A DNA stretch of 64,000 nt, taken from NCBI GenBank assembly GCA_023662875.1, contig JAMPIG010000003.1, positions 1 to 64,000 on the forward strand, read 5' to 3'. Source of the DNA: Roseburia sp. (GTDB taxonomy: Bacteria > Bacillota > Clostridia > Lachnospirales > Lachnospiraceae). This document shows positions 24,621 through 35,094 of the stretch, one piece after another. The notes below the pieces were generated by a model. The model was given only the letters and a program-made list of their open reading frames with translations, had not been told where the DNA came from and did no database searches. Position numbers and translations under genes: made by a program. Position 1 is the first letter of the stretch. Each line of letters opens with the position of its first letter.

Positions 24621-25709
24621 TTAACCCTTCGCCGTAATATACCCCTGCGCCTTTAAAAGCTCCGCGCAGAGAACCGCTCCCCCGGCTGCGCCGCGTACCG
24701 TATTGTGGGACATGCCGATAAACTTATAATCGTACACCGTATCCTCTCTCAGTCTCCCCACGCTGATTCCCATACCGCGCTCAAAGTCCACGTCCAGCGC
24801 AATCTGCGGCCGGTTGTCATCCTCCAGGTATTGGATAAACTGCTTCGGCGCGCTGGGAAGCCCCATTCGCTGCGGCTCGCCGGAGAACTCCCGCAGCCTG
24901 GCGATCAGCTGTTCTTTTTCCGGCTTCTTCGCAAACCGTACAAACACCGCCGCCGTATGGCCGTTCAGCACCGGGATCCGGACGCACTGACAGGTAATCA
25001 CGGGACGGACGGCGGGAACGATCACGCCGTTTTCGATCTTGCCCCAGAGCCGCAGGGGCTCCTTCTCGCTCTTCTCCTCCTCGCCGCCGATATAGGGGAT
25101 CACATTCCCCACCATCTCCGGCCAGTCCCGGAAGGTCTTCCCCGCGCCGGAAATCGCCTGATAGGTCGTCGCCACTACCTCGACCGGCTCAAACTCCCTC
25201 CAGGCTGTCAGGACGGGAGCGTAGCTCTGGATCGAGCAGTTCGGCTTCACAGCGATAAAGCCCCTCCTGGTTCCCAGACGCTTTCTCTGGAAGTCGATGA
25301 CCCGCATATGCTCCGGATTAATCTCCGGGACTACCATGGGAACGTCCGGCGTCCAGCGGTGGGCGCTGTTGTTGGAAACCACCGGAGTCTCGGCCTTCGC
25401 GTAGTCCTCCTCAATCCTCCGGATCTCCTCCTTTGTCATATCGACGGCGCTGAAGACAAAATCCACCTGGGCGGCGACCTTCTCCACCTCGTTCACGTTC
25501 ATGACCACAAGCTTTTTTACCGCCTCCGGCATCGGCGTATCCATCTTCCAGCGGTCTCCCGCCGCCTCCTCATAGGTCTTTCCCGCCGACCGGGGGCTTG
25601 CGGCGATCGTCGTCACCTCAAACCAGGGGTGATTCTCCAGCAGCGAAAGGAACCGCTGTCCCACCATGCCCGTACCGCCTAACACGCCAACCCTTAATTT
25701 CTCGCTCAT
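24621..25709 (-). CDS. asd: Aspartate-semialdehyde dehydrogenase
   Basis: 362 residues from the ATG at 25709 (AAGGAG upstream). It reduces aspartyl phosphate to aspartate semialdehyde with NADPH, feeding lysine/diaminopimelate, threonine and methionine synthesis. The N-terminal Rossmann motif is GVLGGTGMVGQRFL. The catalytic Cys is in AVKPNCSIQ (about 155), and the active-site His region is RIPVLNGHTAAV. Its length and the PNCSIQ context fit the longer archaeal/fungal-type Asd branch found in many Clostridia, rather than the E. coli type. It stands alone; no dapA or lysC is adjacent. Confidence 0.94.
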   Translation of the reverse strand: MSEKLRVGVLGGTGMVGQRFLSLLENHPWFEVTTIAASPRSAGKTYEEAAGDRWKMDTPMPEAVKKLVVMNVNEVEKVAAQVDFVFSAVDMTKEEIRRIEEDYAKAETPVVSNNSAHRWTPDVPMVVPEINPEHMRVIDFQRKRLGTRRGFIAVKPNCSIQSYAPVLTAWREFEPVEVVATTYQAISGAGKTFRDWPEMVGNVIPYIGGEEEKSEKEPLRLWGKIENGVIVPAVRPVITCQCVRIPVLNGHTAAVFVRFAKKPEKEQLIARLREFSGEPQRMGLPSAPKQFIQYLEDDNRPQIALDVDFERGMGISVGRLREDTVYDYKFIGMSHNTVRGAAGGAVLCAELLKAQGYITAKG

Positions 25710-25889
25710 CCTCTCTTCTCCTTTTTCGTCATACCGCCAATCACGGTAACCTGTCACATGTGCGGAAAATCGCTTCCTTCCCGATTTCTTTTCGCAGTTT
25801 ATGCTTTACCTGTCTGGAAATCCTCTGCTCACTCGCAACCCCGCTTACGTCTAAAGCATCGCACAGCCTCATCCTGTTTTATTTATGAC

Positions 25890-25920
25890 AATAGATTATT
25901 CTCGAAGCGTAAATTCTATT
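25890..25920. repeat. Dispersed hairpin repeat (CGAAGCG-core), copy 6
   Basis: AATAGATTATT and AAATTCTATT flank TCTCGAAGCGT with one indel in the stem. It overlaps the argH stop codon, so it lies in the 3' end of the argH message. Confidence 0.55.
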
Positions 25921-27301
25921 GCTTCAAGCTCAGATACCGTCTGCACTCCGCGATTTCCTCCTCCATGGCCTCCGGCCCCGGCGCGCCCGCCGTCAGCCTT
26001 CTCTCCACGCAGGCCTTTAATGAGACCGCCTCAAAAACATCCTCCTCAAACCGGTCGCTGATTTCTTTCAGCTCCGCAAGAGACAGGGCGTCGATCGACG
26101 TGTCCTTTTCCAGACAATAGAGCACCAGACGTCCGATGATCCCGTGGGCGTCCCGAAACGGGACTCCCTTCCTCACCAGATAATCCGCCGCGTCCGTGGC
26201 GTTGGCAAAGCCGTTCCGCGCGCTGTCCGCCATCCTCTGCTTCCGGAACCTTAAGGTGCGCAGCATCCCGGTAAACAGCGTCAGGCAGTCCCGGACGGTA
26301 TCCATGGCGTCAAAGGCTCCCTCCTTGTCCTCCTGCATATCTTTATTGTAAGCCAGGGGGATTCCCTTCATCGTCGTCAGAAGCGCCATCAGCGCGCCGT
26401 AGACCCGCCCCGTCTTCCCCCTTACCAGCTCCGCGATATCCGGATTCTTCTTCTGGGGCATAATACTGCTTCCCGTCGAGTAAGCGTCGTCGATCTCCAC
26501 AAACTGATACTCGTTGGAATTCCAGAGAATAATCTCCTCGCAGAACCGGCTCAGATGCATCATAATCGTCGAGAGCGCCGCGAGGAACTCGATCAGGTAG
26601 TCCCGATCCGACACCGAATCCATACTGTTGCGGGTAGGGTCCGAAAAGCCCAGAAGCTGCGCCGTATAATCCCGATCCAAAGGATAGGTCGTTCCCGCCA
26701 GCGCCCCCGCCCCCAGGGGACAATAGTTCATCCGCTCACAGAGATCCGCCAGCCGCTCCCTGTCCCGCCGGAACATCTCAAAATACGCGCCGTAGTGATG
26801 GGCAAGCGTGACCGGCTGGGCCTTTTGCAGATGGGTAAAGCCCGGCATAAAGGTCTCCCGGTTCTCCTCCATGACCGCCAGGATCCCCTCCAGCAGCTCC
26901 TTCAGCAGCTCATCCGTCTCCCTGACCCGCAGCCTGGTATACAGCCGCATATCCAGCGCCACCTGATCGTTCCGGCTTCTGCCGGTGTGCAGCTTTTTCC
27001 CCGCCTCTCCGATCCGTTCAATCAGCTTCGCCTCTACAAAGCTGTGAACATCCTCGTATTTCTTTTCGTCGATCGTAAGCCTGCCAGCCTGCGTATCCGA
27101 AAGGATCCCCCGCAGGCCCGCCAGGATCTCGTCCCTTTCCGTTTCGCTGATAATCCCCTGCTTCGCCAGCATTGTCGCATGCGCGACGCTTCCCTCAATA
27201 TCCTGAGGGAGAAGACGCCGGTCGAAACCGATGGACGCATTAAACTCATATACCGCTTCATCCGTCTCCTTCGTAAAGCGGCCGCCCCAAAGCTGTGCCA
27301 T
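25916..27301 (-). CDS. argH: Argininosuccinate lyase
   Basis: 461 residues, ATG after GGAGG. It splits argininosuccinate into arginine and fumarate, the last step of arginine synthesis. The fumarase/aspartase superfamily signature SSIMPQKKNPD lies around 280-290. HTGRSRNDQVALDMRLY (about 105-120) and TAEPFTHLQKAQPVTLAHH-equivalent (GFTHLQKAQPVTLAHH, about 155) form the active site. The length is normal for the family. No argG is adjacent in this window. The last codons run into a dispersed hairpin repeat. Confidence 0.96.
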   Translation of the reverse strand: MAQLWGGRFTKETDEAVYEFNASIGFDRRLLPQDIEGSVAHATMLAKQGIISETERDEILAGLRGILSDTQAGRLTIDEKKYEDVHSFVEAKLIERIGEAGKKLHTGRSRNDQVALDMRLYTRLRVRETDELLKELLEGILAVMEENRETFMPGFTHLQKAQPVTLAHHYGAYFEMFRRDRERLADLCERMNYCPLGAGALAGTTYPLDRDYTAQLLGFSDPTRNSMDSVSDRDYLIEFLAALSTIMMHLSRFCEEIILWNSNEYQFVEIDDAYSTGSSIMPQKKNPDIAELVRGKTGRVYGALMALLTTMKGIPLAYNKDMQEDKEGAFDAMDTVRDCLTLFTGMLRTLRFRKQRMADSARNGFANATDAADYLVRKGVPFRDAHGIIGRLVLYCLEKDTSIDALSLAELKEISDRFEEDVFEAVSLKACVERRLTAGAPGPEAMEEEIAECRRYLSLKQ

Positions 27302-27375
27302 AGCAATCCTCCTGACCGATGTATAACAAACTTGATATTACCATAATCCGGAGGGTTATGCAAGCCATGTAACCT

Positions 27376-27409
27376 CTTTTTGTTTTCTCTCATATCTTAA
27401 AACAAAAAG
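27376..27409. promoter_or_regulatory. 11-bp AT-rich inverted repeat upstream of the ABC transporter
   Basis: CTTTTTGTTTT (27376-27386) and AAAACAAAAAG (27399-27409) form a perfect inverted repeat ending 13 bp before the ATPase start. It could be an operator or an RNA hairpin sequestering the ribosome binding site, which overlaps its right arm (AAAAAGGG). Confidence 0.5.
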
Positions 27410-27422
27410 GGAATGGCAATCT

Positions 27423-28199
27423 ATGTCAAACATCCTGGAATTAAAAAACATCGGCTATTCCTATCATAGTCTTCACGGGGAAACCCCTGCCCTGAAGGAT
27501 ATCTCCTTTGGCGTCCGGGAGGGAGAATTCATCGCCATCGTAGGCCCCAGCGGATGCGGAAAGTCCACGCTGCTCTCCATTATTGCGGGCCTCCTGCAGC
27601 CGGAGCAGGGAACCATCGCGGTCAACAACCCGGACGGCAGCCTGCGCTATCCGAAAATGGGCTATATGCTGCAGCGGGATCACCTTTTTGAATGGCGCAG
27701 TGTCTATCAAAACGTAACGCTGGGGCTGGAGCTGCAGCACATGCTGGATCTGGAGCATCTGCAAAGGGTAGACCGGCTTCTGGTCGAATACGGACTGGAT
27801 AAGTTTCGGGACAAACGTCCCAGCGAGCTGTCCGGCGGCATGAAACAGCGGGCCGCCCTGATCCGCACATTGGCTCTGGAACCCCAGCTTCTCCTGCTGG
27901 ATGAACCCTTCAGCGCCCTGGATTATCAGACAAGGCTCATGGTATCCGACGATATCTGCCGCCTGATCCGGGCCGCCGGGAAAACCATGATCATCATTAC
28001 CCACGACCTCTCAGAGGCTATCAGTCTGGCGGACCGAATTGTCGTCCTTTCCGGCCGCCCCGCCGTCGTCAAAAAAGTGCTTCCGGTAAAGCTCACCCTG
28101 ACGGAGGATTCCCCGCTGGCAGCCCGGAACGCCCCGGAATTTCAAACTCTTTTCAATCGGTTATGGGAGGATCTGACACATGAAAACGAAACAAAATAA
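27423..28199 (+). CDS. ABC transporter ATP-binding protein, SsuB/TauB type
   Basis: 258 residues. Walker A GPSGCGKST (about 43-51), Q-loop MLQRDHLFEW (Leu before Gln is usual; W after the loop is typical of this branch), signature LSGGMKQRAAL (about 139-149), Walker B LLLLDEPFSALD and H-loop ITHDLSEAI. The family energises uptake of sulfonates, nitrate, aliphatic amines or thiamine precursors. The next gene, the permease, starts 20 bp before its stop. No periplasmic-type binding protein is found in this operon, so the substrate is unclear. Confidence 0.9.
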   Translation: MSNILELKNIGYSYHSLHGETPALKDISFGVREGEFIAIVGPSGCGKSTLLSIIAGLLQPEQGTIAVNNPDGSLRYPKMGYMLQRDHLFEWRSVYQNVTLGLELQHMLDLEHLQRVDRLLVEYGLDKFRDKRPSELSGGMKQRAALIRTLALEPQLLLLDEPFSALDYQTRLMVSDDICRLIRAAGKTMIIITHDLSEAISLADRIVVLSGRPAVVKKVLPVKLTLTEDSPLAARNAPEFQTLFNRLWEDLTHENETK

Positions 28200-28995
28200 A
28201 GAATTGACGCGGCAGGAGGAATTTGTCCGCGCCCACAGACGCCATCATCACCAGGTAGCCTCATGGCGTTTTCTCCTCTTCGCCCTGTTTCTGGCCCTCT
28301 GGGAAATCAGCGCTTCGCTGGGCTGGATCGACAGCTTTTTTTTCGCCAGCCCCAGCCGGGTTATCGTCTGCCTCGTGAAACAGTTTCACGGCAATCACCT
28401 GCTGACCCACATCGGCGTCACGCTCTTTGAAACTCTGATCAGCTTCCTTCTGGTAATCCTGATCAGCCTCCTGGCCGCCACGCTCCTCTGGTATTCCCGG
28501 AAGCTTTCCGAGATTCTGGAGCCTTACCTTGTCGTCCTGAACAGCCTGCCAAAATCCGCCCTGGCACCCTTGTTTATCGTCTGGCTGGGCACCGGGACAA
28601 AAACCATCGTGGTCGCCGGGATCTCCGTAGCCCTCTTCGGCTCCATCATCAGCCTTTATACGGGCTTCCAGCAGGTAGACAAGGAAAAGATCACCCTGAT
28701 CTATACCCTGGGCGGCAAAAAGCGGGACGCCCTGCTCAAGGTCGTGCTTCCCGGCTCCCTGCCCGTTATGCTCAGCACAGCCAAGGTCAACATCGGCCTG
28801 GCCCTGGTAGGCGTCATCATCGGAGAATTTCTGGCCGCCAGAAGAGGACTGGGATACCTCATTATCTACGGCTCCCAGGTCTTCCAGCTGGATATGGTCA
28901 TCACCGGGATCCTTGTGCTCTGCGTCATCGCCCTGGGCTTCTATCAGTCCATCCAGATTCTGGAGCACCAGATCAAAAAGAATTTTAAACTCTGA
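28180..28995 (+). CDS. ABC transporter permease, SsuC/TauC type
   Basis: 271 residues with six or so membrane helices. The conserved cytoplasmic EAA-like loop is present as YTLGGKKRDALLKVVLPGSLPVMLSTAKVNIGLALVGVIIGEF. The N-terminus is charged with a His cluster (AHRRHHHQ), which is not usual for the family. Ribosome binding site GGGAGG lies inside the upstream ATPase gene. Together they make the core of an importer lacking its solute-binding protein in this window. A shared terminator with the convergent tRNA follows. Confidence 0.9.
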   Translation: MKTKQNKELTRQEEFVRAHRRHHHQVASWRFLLFALFLALWEISASLGWIDSFFFASPSRVIVCLVKQFHGNHLLTHIGVTLFETLISFLLVILISLLAATLLWYSRKLSEILEPYLVVLNSLPKSALAPLFIVWLGTGTKTIVVAGISVALFGSIISLYTGFQQVDKEKITLIYTLGGKKRDALLKVVLPGSLPVMLSTAKVNIGLALVGVIIGEFLAARRGLGYLIIYGSQVFQLDMVITGILVLCVIALGFYQSIQILEHQIKKNFKL

Positions 28996-29040
28996 AAGCG
29001 TTCGGCTGGCTGCGGCGTAATTTCCTATAGGACAAGAAAG

Positions 29041-29069
29041 CCGGGAGCGTAAGCAATTTACACTCCCGG
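29041..29069. terminator. Bidirectional terminator between ABC permease and tRNA-Thr
   Basis: CCGGGAG/CTCCCGG (29041-29047 / 29063-29069) with an inner GTAA/TTAC helix. CTTTTC follows on the plus strand and CTTTCTTGT on the minus strand, so it can serve both convergent units. Confidence 0.78.
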
Positions 29070-29076
29070 ACTTTTC

Positions 29077-29149
29077 AGCTGAAAATGGGACTTGAACCCA
29101 CGACCCCTTCATTACGAGTGAAGTGCTCTACCGACTGAGCTATTTCAGC
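29077..29149 (-). tRNA. tRNA-Thr (anticodon CGT)
   Basis: A 73-base cloverleaf on the minus strand. Acceptor GCTGAAA/TTTCAGC, D-arm GCTC/GAGC with GGTA loop, anticodon stem CTTCA/TGAAG with loop CTCGTAA giving anticodon CGT (reads ACG, Thr), and T-arm GTGGG/CCCAT with TTCAAGT loop. The discriminator base is T. No CCA is encoded. It has its own consensus promoter and a terminator. Confidence 0.93.
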
Positions 29150-29171
29150 GTCTTCCTGTGAACCAAAATCT

Positions 29172-29200
29172 ATTATAACGGGTCTGGCAGATTTTTTCAA
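29172..29200 (-). promoter_or_regulatory. Promoter of tRNA-Thr
   Basis: TTGAAA (29200-29195), 17-bp spacer, TATAAT (29177-29172) on the minus strand, about 22 bp upstream of the mature tRNA 5' end. Confidence 0.85.
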
Positions 29201-29236
29201 CCTAAATTTTTGAATTATTGAAAATTTTTCTCACAC

Positions 29237-30196
29237 TTATCTCGCTCCCTTGTCATAAATCTCGCCCAGGGCTCTGGGAGCGCCGTTCTGCTTCGAGAAG
29301 AAAATCAAAAGCAGCAGCGTCAGGGCATAGGGAAGAATCATGACAAGATCCTGATAGGAGCTGGGCATCTGCAGCACCTGTACCAGCCGGTAGCCGCCCG
29401 AACGTGCAAAGCCAAATAGCAGGCATGCTCCCAGCGTCGGCATAATACGCCAGTTTCCGAAAATCAGCGCAGCGATGGCGAGATACCCGTAACCCACATA
29501 AATGCTGGCGGAAAAATTCGCGGAGATCGAATAGGCAAAGCAGATTCCGCCCAGACCGGACAATGCGCCGCAGATCAGGATGGCCGCAAGACGAATCTTG
29601 TTGACCTCCCGCCCCGCCGCGTCCACCGCATGGGGATTGTCGCCGCAGGCCCGCAGATGCATCCCGAAGCGTGTCCGGTACATCACAAACCATACCACAA
29701 AGGCCACCAGGACAATCACAATCTCAAAGGGATACAGGTTCGTAAACACTGCTCCCAGCACAGGAATCCGGGAAAGAACCGGAACCGTGATACGGGCGGA
29801 CACCGTCAGCACAAATTTGTCCGAGGTAGCGCCGAACAAGACACGGTTCAGGAGCTTGGTGAGATAGGCGGTCAGCGCCATAGCCATAATATTTACCACC
29901 ACGCCGCTGATGACCTGATTTGCCTTGAATTTCAGGCAGAGCAGAGCGTGAATCAGGGCGAACAGCGCCCCGCCCACCGCCGCGAACAGCATGGCGATAT
30001 AAAAGGGCATGGGGGAATTGCCGCCGAAAAGCCCGGAGACCAGAACGGCCACAAAGGCTCCCACAAACGCGCCGAAGCCCTGAAGTCCCTCTACGGCGAG
30101 CATGGTAACTCCCGACCGCTCGCAGTAAATTCCGCCGATTGCCATGATAAACAGAGGCAGTGCAAAGGATAATCCGTCGATGATAATAACGTCCAT
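29237..30196 (-). CDS. Nucleoside ABC transporter permease (NupQ/YufQ-like)
   Basis: 319 residues, highly hydrophobic with eight to ten predicted helices, of the BPD_transp_2 family (branched-chain/ribose/nucleoside permeases). Typical words are ERSGVTMLAVEGLQGFGAFVGAF near the N-terminus, RTRFGMHLRACGDNPHAVDAAG in the large cytoplasmic loop, and GYGYLAIAALIFGNWRIMP. It is the last gene of a bmpA-ATPase-permease-permease operon, spaced 1 bp from the previous stop. It pairs with the preceding permease to form the membrane channel. Confidence 0.91.
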   Translation of the reverse strand: MDVIIIDGLSFALPLFIMAIGGIYCERSGVTMLAVEGLQGFGAFVGAFVAVLVSGLFGGNSPMPFYIAMLFAAVGGALFALIHALLCLKFKANQVISGVVVNIMAMALTAYLTKLLNRVLFGATSDKFVLTVSARITVPVLSRIPVLGAVFTNLYPFEIVIVLVAFVVWFVMYRTRFGMHLRACGDNPHAVDAAGREVNKIRLAAILICGALSGLGGICFAYSISANFSASIYVGYGYLAIAALIFGNWRIMPTLGACLLFGFARSGGYRLVQVLQMPSSYQDLVMILPYALTLLLLIFFSKQNGAPRALGEIYDKGAR

Positions 30197-30197
30197 C

Positions 30198-31300
30198 TTA
30201 CTTCTCCTCCTTTCCGCTCAGCGCTTTCTCACGCTGGCGCTTTTCCAGCTGATGCTTCATATAAACGTTGCAGGCGCTGAAGAGCAGAATGATTCCCGTG
30301 ATGACGGAGGCGATCTCCGAGTCCACCCCGGCCATGGATTTCATATAAGTGCTGCCCTTTCCCATCAGACTGATCAGCATAGTGGAGAAAATGATGCCGA
30401 CGGGATGATTGCTCCCCAGCAGGGAAACCGCTATGGCGTCAAATCCGGTGCTTAAGAGAACCTTTGGCTGGATGGAGCCCACATAGCCCAGGTAATAGGT
30501 CACCCCTGCCAGTCCGCCCAGCACGCCGGAAATCGTCATGGAGACCACCATGCATCTCCCCACCCGGATACCGGCGTATTTTGCGGCGCTCCTGGAGCAG
30601 CCTACCGCCTTCAGCTCATACCCCAGCCTCGTCTTCTCAAAGAGGAACCAGACCGCCGCCACCGCAAGCAGCGCCAGCAGAATCCCCAGCGGGATATCCA
30701 GCTTCAAATTCCCGATCAGCGTATCCATAAACGTCAGCCGGGATGCCGCGGAAATCTCGATCGACTGCCGGGATACCGGATCCACAAAGCAGGTATTGAT
30801 AAAGAAGCTCACCACATACTGGATGATATAATTCAACATAATGGAGGATACCACCTCATTGATATTGAAGCGGTACTTCAGAAAACCGATCAACGCCCCC
30901 ACCAGTCCGCCGACCGCCATACCGATCAGGATAACTAGCGGCTTCGCCAGTACCGCGCCCAGGCCGCTGTAGCCGACAAGCGCCGTAGCGGTAAAGCCCG
31001 CCGCCAGCATCTGCCCCGATACGCCGATATTAAAGAGTCCGGCCCGCATGGCAACCGCCACAGCCAGCGCCGCAAAAATCATGGGGGTAAAGTAATTGAC
31101 GTAGCTGAAAAAGTCCGTCAGCATACTCTTATAATTCGCATAGGACGCCTTCGGGGCAAGCCCGCTCCCCTGCAGCAGCGCGTAATACGCCCGAAAAGGA
31201 TTGCTGCCGGTCAGCGCGATGATCACCCCGCCCGCCACAAGGCTGCACAAGATAGCAAAGAGGGGAACCTTTACCGTATTCCAGAATTTCTTCCCTTTTT

Positions 31301-31304
<4 letters not shown>
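30198..31304 (-). CDS. Nucleoside ABC transporter permease (NupP/YufP-like)
   Basis: 368 residues, BPD_transp_2 family. The N-terminal helix VPLFAILCSLVAGGVIIALTG is followed by RAGLFNIGVSGQMLAAGFTA, the conserved loop KTRLGYELKAVGCSRSAAKYAGI, and VTYYLGYVGSIQPKVLLSTGFDAIAVSLLGSNHPVGI. The start codon overlaps the ATPase stop by 4 bp. It is the larger, first permease of the heterodimer. Confidence 0.91.
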
Positions 31305-32857
<1,553 letters not shown>

Positions 32858-32911
32858 ACCAGTCCTCCATCTCCTGCGTTTTCTCTAAGCTGCGTTACAC
32901 ATATTTAGAAG

Positions 32912-32942
32912 AAAAAGAGGTGCTATGCCGGCACCTCTTTTT
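32912..32942 (-). terminator. Intra-operon terminator/attenuator after bmpA
   Basis: Perfect 12-bp stem (32912-32923 / 32931-32942) with a 7-base loop, ending in TTTTTC on the minus strand. It lies 27 bp past the bmpA stop and should cut most transcripts, giving more binding protein than membrane and ATPase subunits. Confidence 0.88.
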
Positions 32943-32968
32943 TTATTCCGCAATACAATCCCTTCTCT

Positions 32969-34078
32969 TTACCAGGTAAAGGTCTCGGGGGTAATTCCGT
33001 TAAAGTTCGCCGCGGGAACGATCTTTCCTGCCTTCAGGTCAGCCTGTGCCGCATCGATCTTCGCGATCGCGTCCGCAGTCAGCTGGCATCTTCCCTCCGC
33101 GCTTACATAGCCGGTAGAATCGGTAGCTGCGGTCAGGGTTACGTTCTGACCCTTAAACGTACCGTTCTTTACCTCGTTCAGCGCATTGTAAACCGTGTCG
33201 TGCATAACCTTCAGCCCGCTGGTCAAAACAACATTACCGCTTCCGTTTGCACCGTCGTCGTACTGGTCAACGTCGCATCCGATCACCTTTACGCCGTCAG
33301 CCTCTTTCGCAGCGGTAAACACACCGTTTCCGGAAGCTCCCGCAGCCACGAAGATAATGTCGCAGCCCTCCGCGATCAGCGCGTTGCCGATTACCTTGCC
33401 GGTAGCCTCATCCGAGAAATCTCCCACATAGTTGCCGCCTACGTTCGCGCCTGTTACATCTGTCCCCGCATAGGAAGGGAGCTCAACGATCTCCACGTTC
33501 AGGCCTTCCGTCGCGTTCGCGTAAAGGACGCCGCACTCAAAGCCGTACTGATAGTTTACGTTGGAGGGATAAGCGATACCGTTTACCACGGCAACCTTGC
33601 CGCTGGCGGTGGAGAGCGCCGCCGCCATGCCCGCGTAAAAACCGCTCTCCTGCTCCGCGTACAGAGCTGCGTAAACGTTGTCGATCACCTCGTCCCCGTC
33701 GGGCCAGGTGTCAATCAGAACAAACTTGGTATCCGGGTTTTCCTTTGCCGTCGCGCCGATTCCCGCAAACTGGAAGCCGCAGCATACGATCACGTCGTAA
33801 TCCGCCACGATCTCCGCTACCGCCTGCGCGCAGGCGGAAGTATCGCCGGTCTCCTCGCGGATCGGGGTGACGGTCGCGTCAGCGTTTTCCTCGATAAACT
33901 TCAGGATTCCATTATAGTTATCCTGATTAAAAGAACCGTCGTCCACGCCGGAGGGACTGGATACGATCGCAATCTTCAGTCCGTCGCCTCCCGACGTATT
34001 GCCTGCAGGCGCGCCGCCGCAGGCCGCCAGCGAAAACGTCATAACGCACGCCAGCACAAGAGCCAATAATTTCTTCAT
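32969..34078 (-). CDS. BMP family nucleoside-binding lipoprotein
   Basis: 369 residues. Lipoprotein signal peptide MKKLLALVLACVMTFSLAACGG with lipobox LAAC (Cys at about 20), then a Gly/Ser linker. The periplasmic-binding fold of the BMP/Med family follows: SSPSGVDDGSFNQDNYNG (the conserved DDGSFNQ), ICCGFQFAG-type segment VCCGFQFAG, and VIGCDVDQYDDG. Family members bind purine nucleosides. It is the first gene of a four-gene uptake operon, with a consensus promoter upstream. Confidence 0.93.
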   Translation of the reverse strand: MKKLLALVLACVMTFSLAACGGAPAGNTSGGDGLKIAIVSSPSGVDDGSFNQDNYNGILKFIEENADATVTPIREETGDTSACAQAVAEIVADYDVIVCCGFQFAGIGATAKENPDTKFVLIDTWPDGDEVIDNVYAALYAEQESGFYAGMAAALSTASGKVAVVNGIAYPSNVNYQYGFECGVLYANATEGLNVEIVELPSYAGTDVTGANVGGNYVGDFSDEATGKVIGNALIAEGCDIIFVAAGASGNGVFTAAKEADGVKVIGCDVDQYDDGANGSGNVVLTSGLKVMHDTVYNALNEVKNGTFKGQNVTLTAATDSTGYVSAEGRCQLTADAIAKIDAAQADLKAGKIVPAANFNGITPETFTW

Positions 34079-34129
34079 AATTCATCCTCCTGTCTTTTGA
34101 CAAAAATTGATATGACCTGATACAAGGGT

Positions 34130-34158
34130 AATATAGCATCACTTCAAACAAAATTCAA
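34130..34158 (-). promoter_or_regulatory. Promoter of the BMP/Nup operon
   Basis: TTGAAT (34158-34153), 17-bp spacer, TATATT (34135-34130) on the minus strand, about 50 bp upstream of the bmpA start. No riboswitch is apparent in this short leader. Confidence 0.75.
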
Positions 34159-34167
34159 CAAAAATTT

Positions 34168-35094
34168 TTATTTTTTCTCCCTTTCGGTAAAATTTCCGCC
34201 TGTTTTTCGATCCGTCCCGACAGTCGTTCCCTGCGATTCCCGCAGATGAACATCCATCTGGGGATAAGGGATTTCGATTCCGGCCCTGTCAAGCGCCAGC
34301 TTACAGTTCTCCGCAATCCGCCATTTTCCCGGCCAGAAATCCGCCTGCAGAAACCAGCACCGAACGCCCAGCCTTACCCCCGAATCGCCCAGCTCATCCA
34401 CAAATACCAGCCGATCCCTGTTTTTCAGCGCCGCCTCATCCTCCTCCAACACCTGCAGAAGGACTTCCTTCGCCTTCTTCAGATCCGCCCGATACGACAC
34501 GGAAACGCTGATATCCATCCTCCGCTCCGGCTGGGCGGTCATATTGACGATACTGTTGTTGGCAAGGCTGCCGTTTGGCAGGATTACCGCCTTGTTGTCA
34601 AAGGTCAGCAGTTCGGTATAGAAAATCTGAATCTCCGTTACGGTTCCCTCTTTTCCGGTCAGGCTCTCCTGAATATAATCGCCTACCTTAAAGGGCTTTA
34701 ACAGCAGGATCAGCACGCCGCCAGCCAGGTTGGAAAGGCTTCCCTGCACCGCAAGGCCCACCGCCACCCCCGCGGAACCCAGCAGGGCTACGATACTGGC
34801 GGCGTCCACCCCCAGGGAGGAAGCGATCATCAAAAGCAATAGCACATAGAGCGCCGCCTTCATAAAGGAATCCACAAACTGGACAGCGCCTACTTCCGCG
34901 CCCGCCCGCTGCATGGACTTTCGGACAATCCGGCGCACCAGCTTGATCAGCTGGACTCCCAGCAGGAAGAAAAGCGCCGCCAGCAGAACCCGGACGCTTA
35001 AGTGAAGCGCCTTTTCCGGCAGCTCCGCGAAGAACTGACGGATCACGCCGGGGTCAGGCATCTTTTCCGCTTCGATCGTCAGCAGACCTCTCAT
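34168..35094 (-). CDS. Small-conductance mechanosensitive channel, MscS family
   Basis: 308 residues. Three membrane segments lie at about 30-50, 70-92 and 95-125. The pore-lining TM3 is rich in small residues (LLGSAGVAVGLAVQGSLSNLAGGVLILLLKPFKVGDYI), followed by the beta domain VTEIQIFYTELLTFDNKAVILPNGSLANNSIVN. The channel opens on membrane stretch to release solutes in hypo-osmotic shock. It overlaps glgB by 4 bp (ATGA). The ribosome binding site is weak, so translation may depend on coupling to glgB. The C-terminal tail is charged and longer than usual. Confidence 0.93.
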   Translation of the reverse strand: MRGLLTIEAEKMPDPGVIRQFFAELPEKALHLSVRVLLAALFFLLGVQLIKLVRRIVRKSMQRAGAEVGAVQFVDSFMKAALYVLLLLMIASSLGVDAASIVALLGSAGVAVGLAVQGSLSNLAGGVLILLLKPFKVGDYIQESLTGKEGTVTEIQIFYTELLTFDNKAVILPNGSLANNSIVNMTAQPERRMDISVSVSYRADLKKAKEVLLQVLEEDEAALKNRDRLVFVDELGDSGVRLGVRCWFLQADFWPGKWRIAENCKLALDRAGIEIPYPQMDVHLRESQGTTVGTDRKTGGNFTEREKK

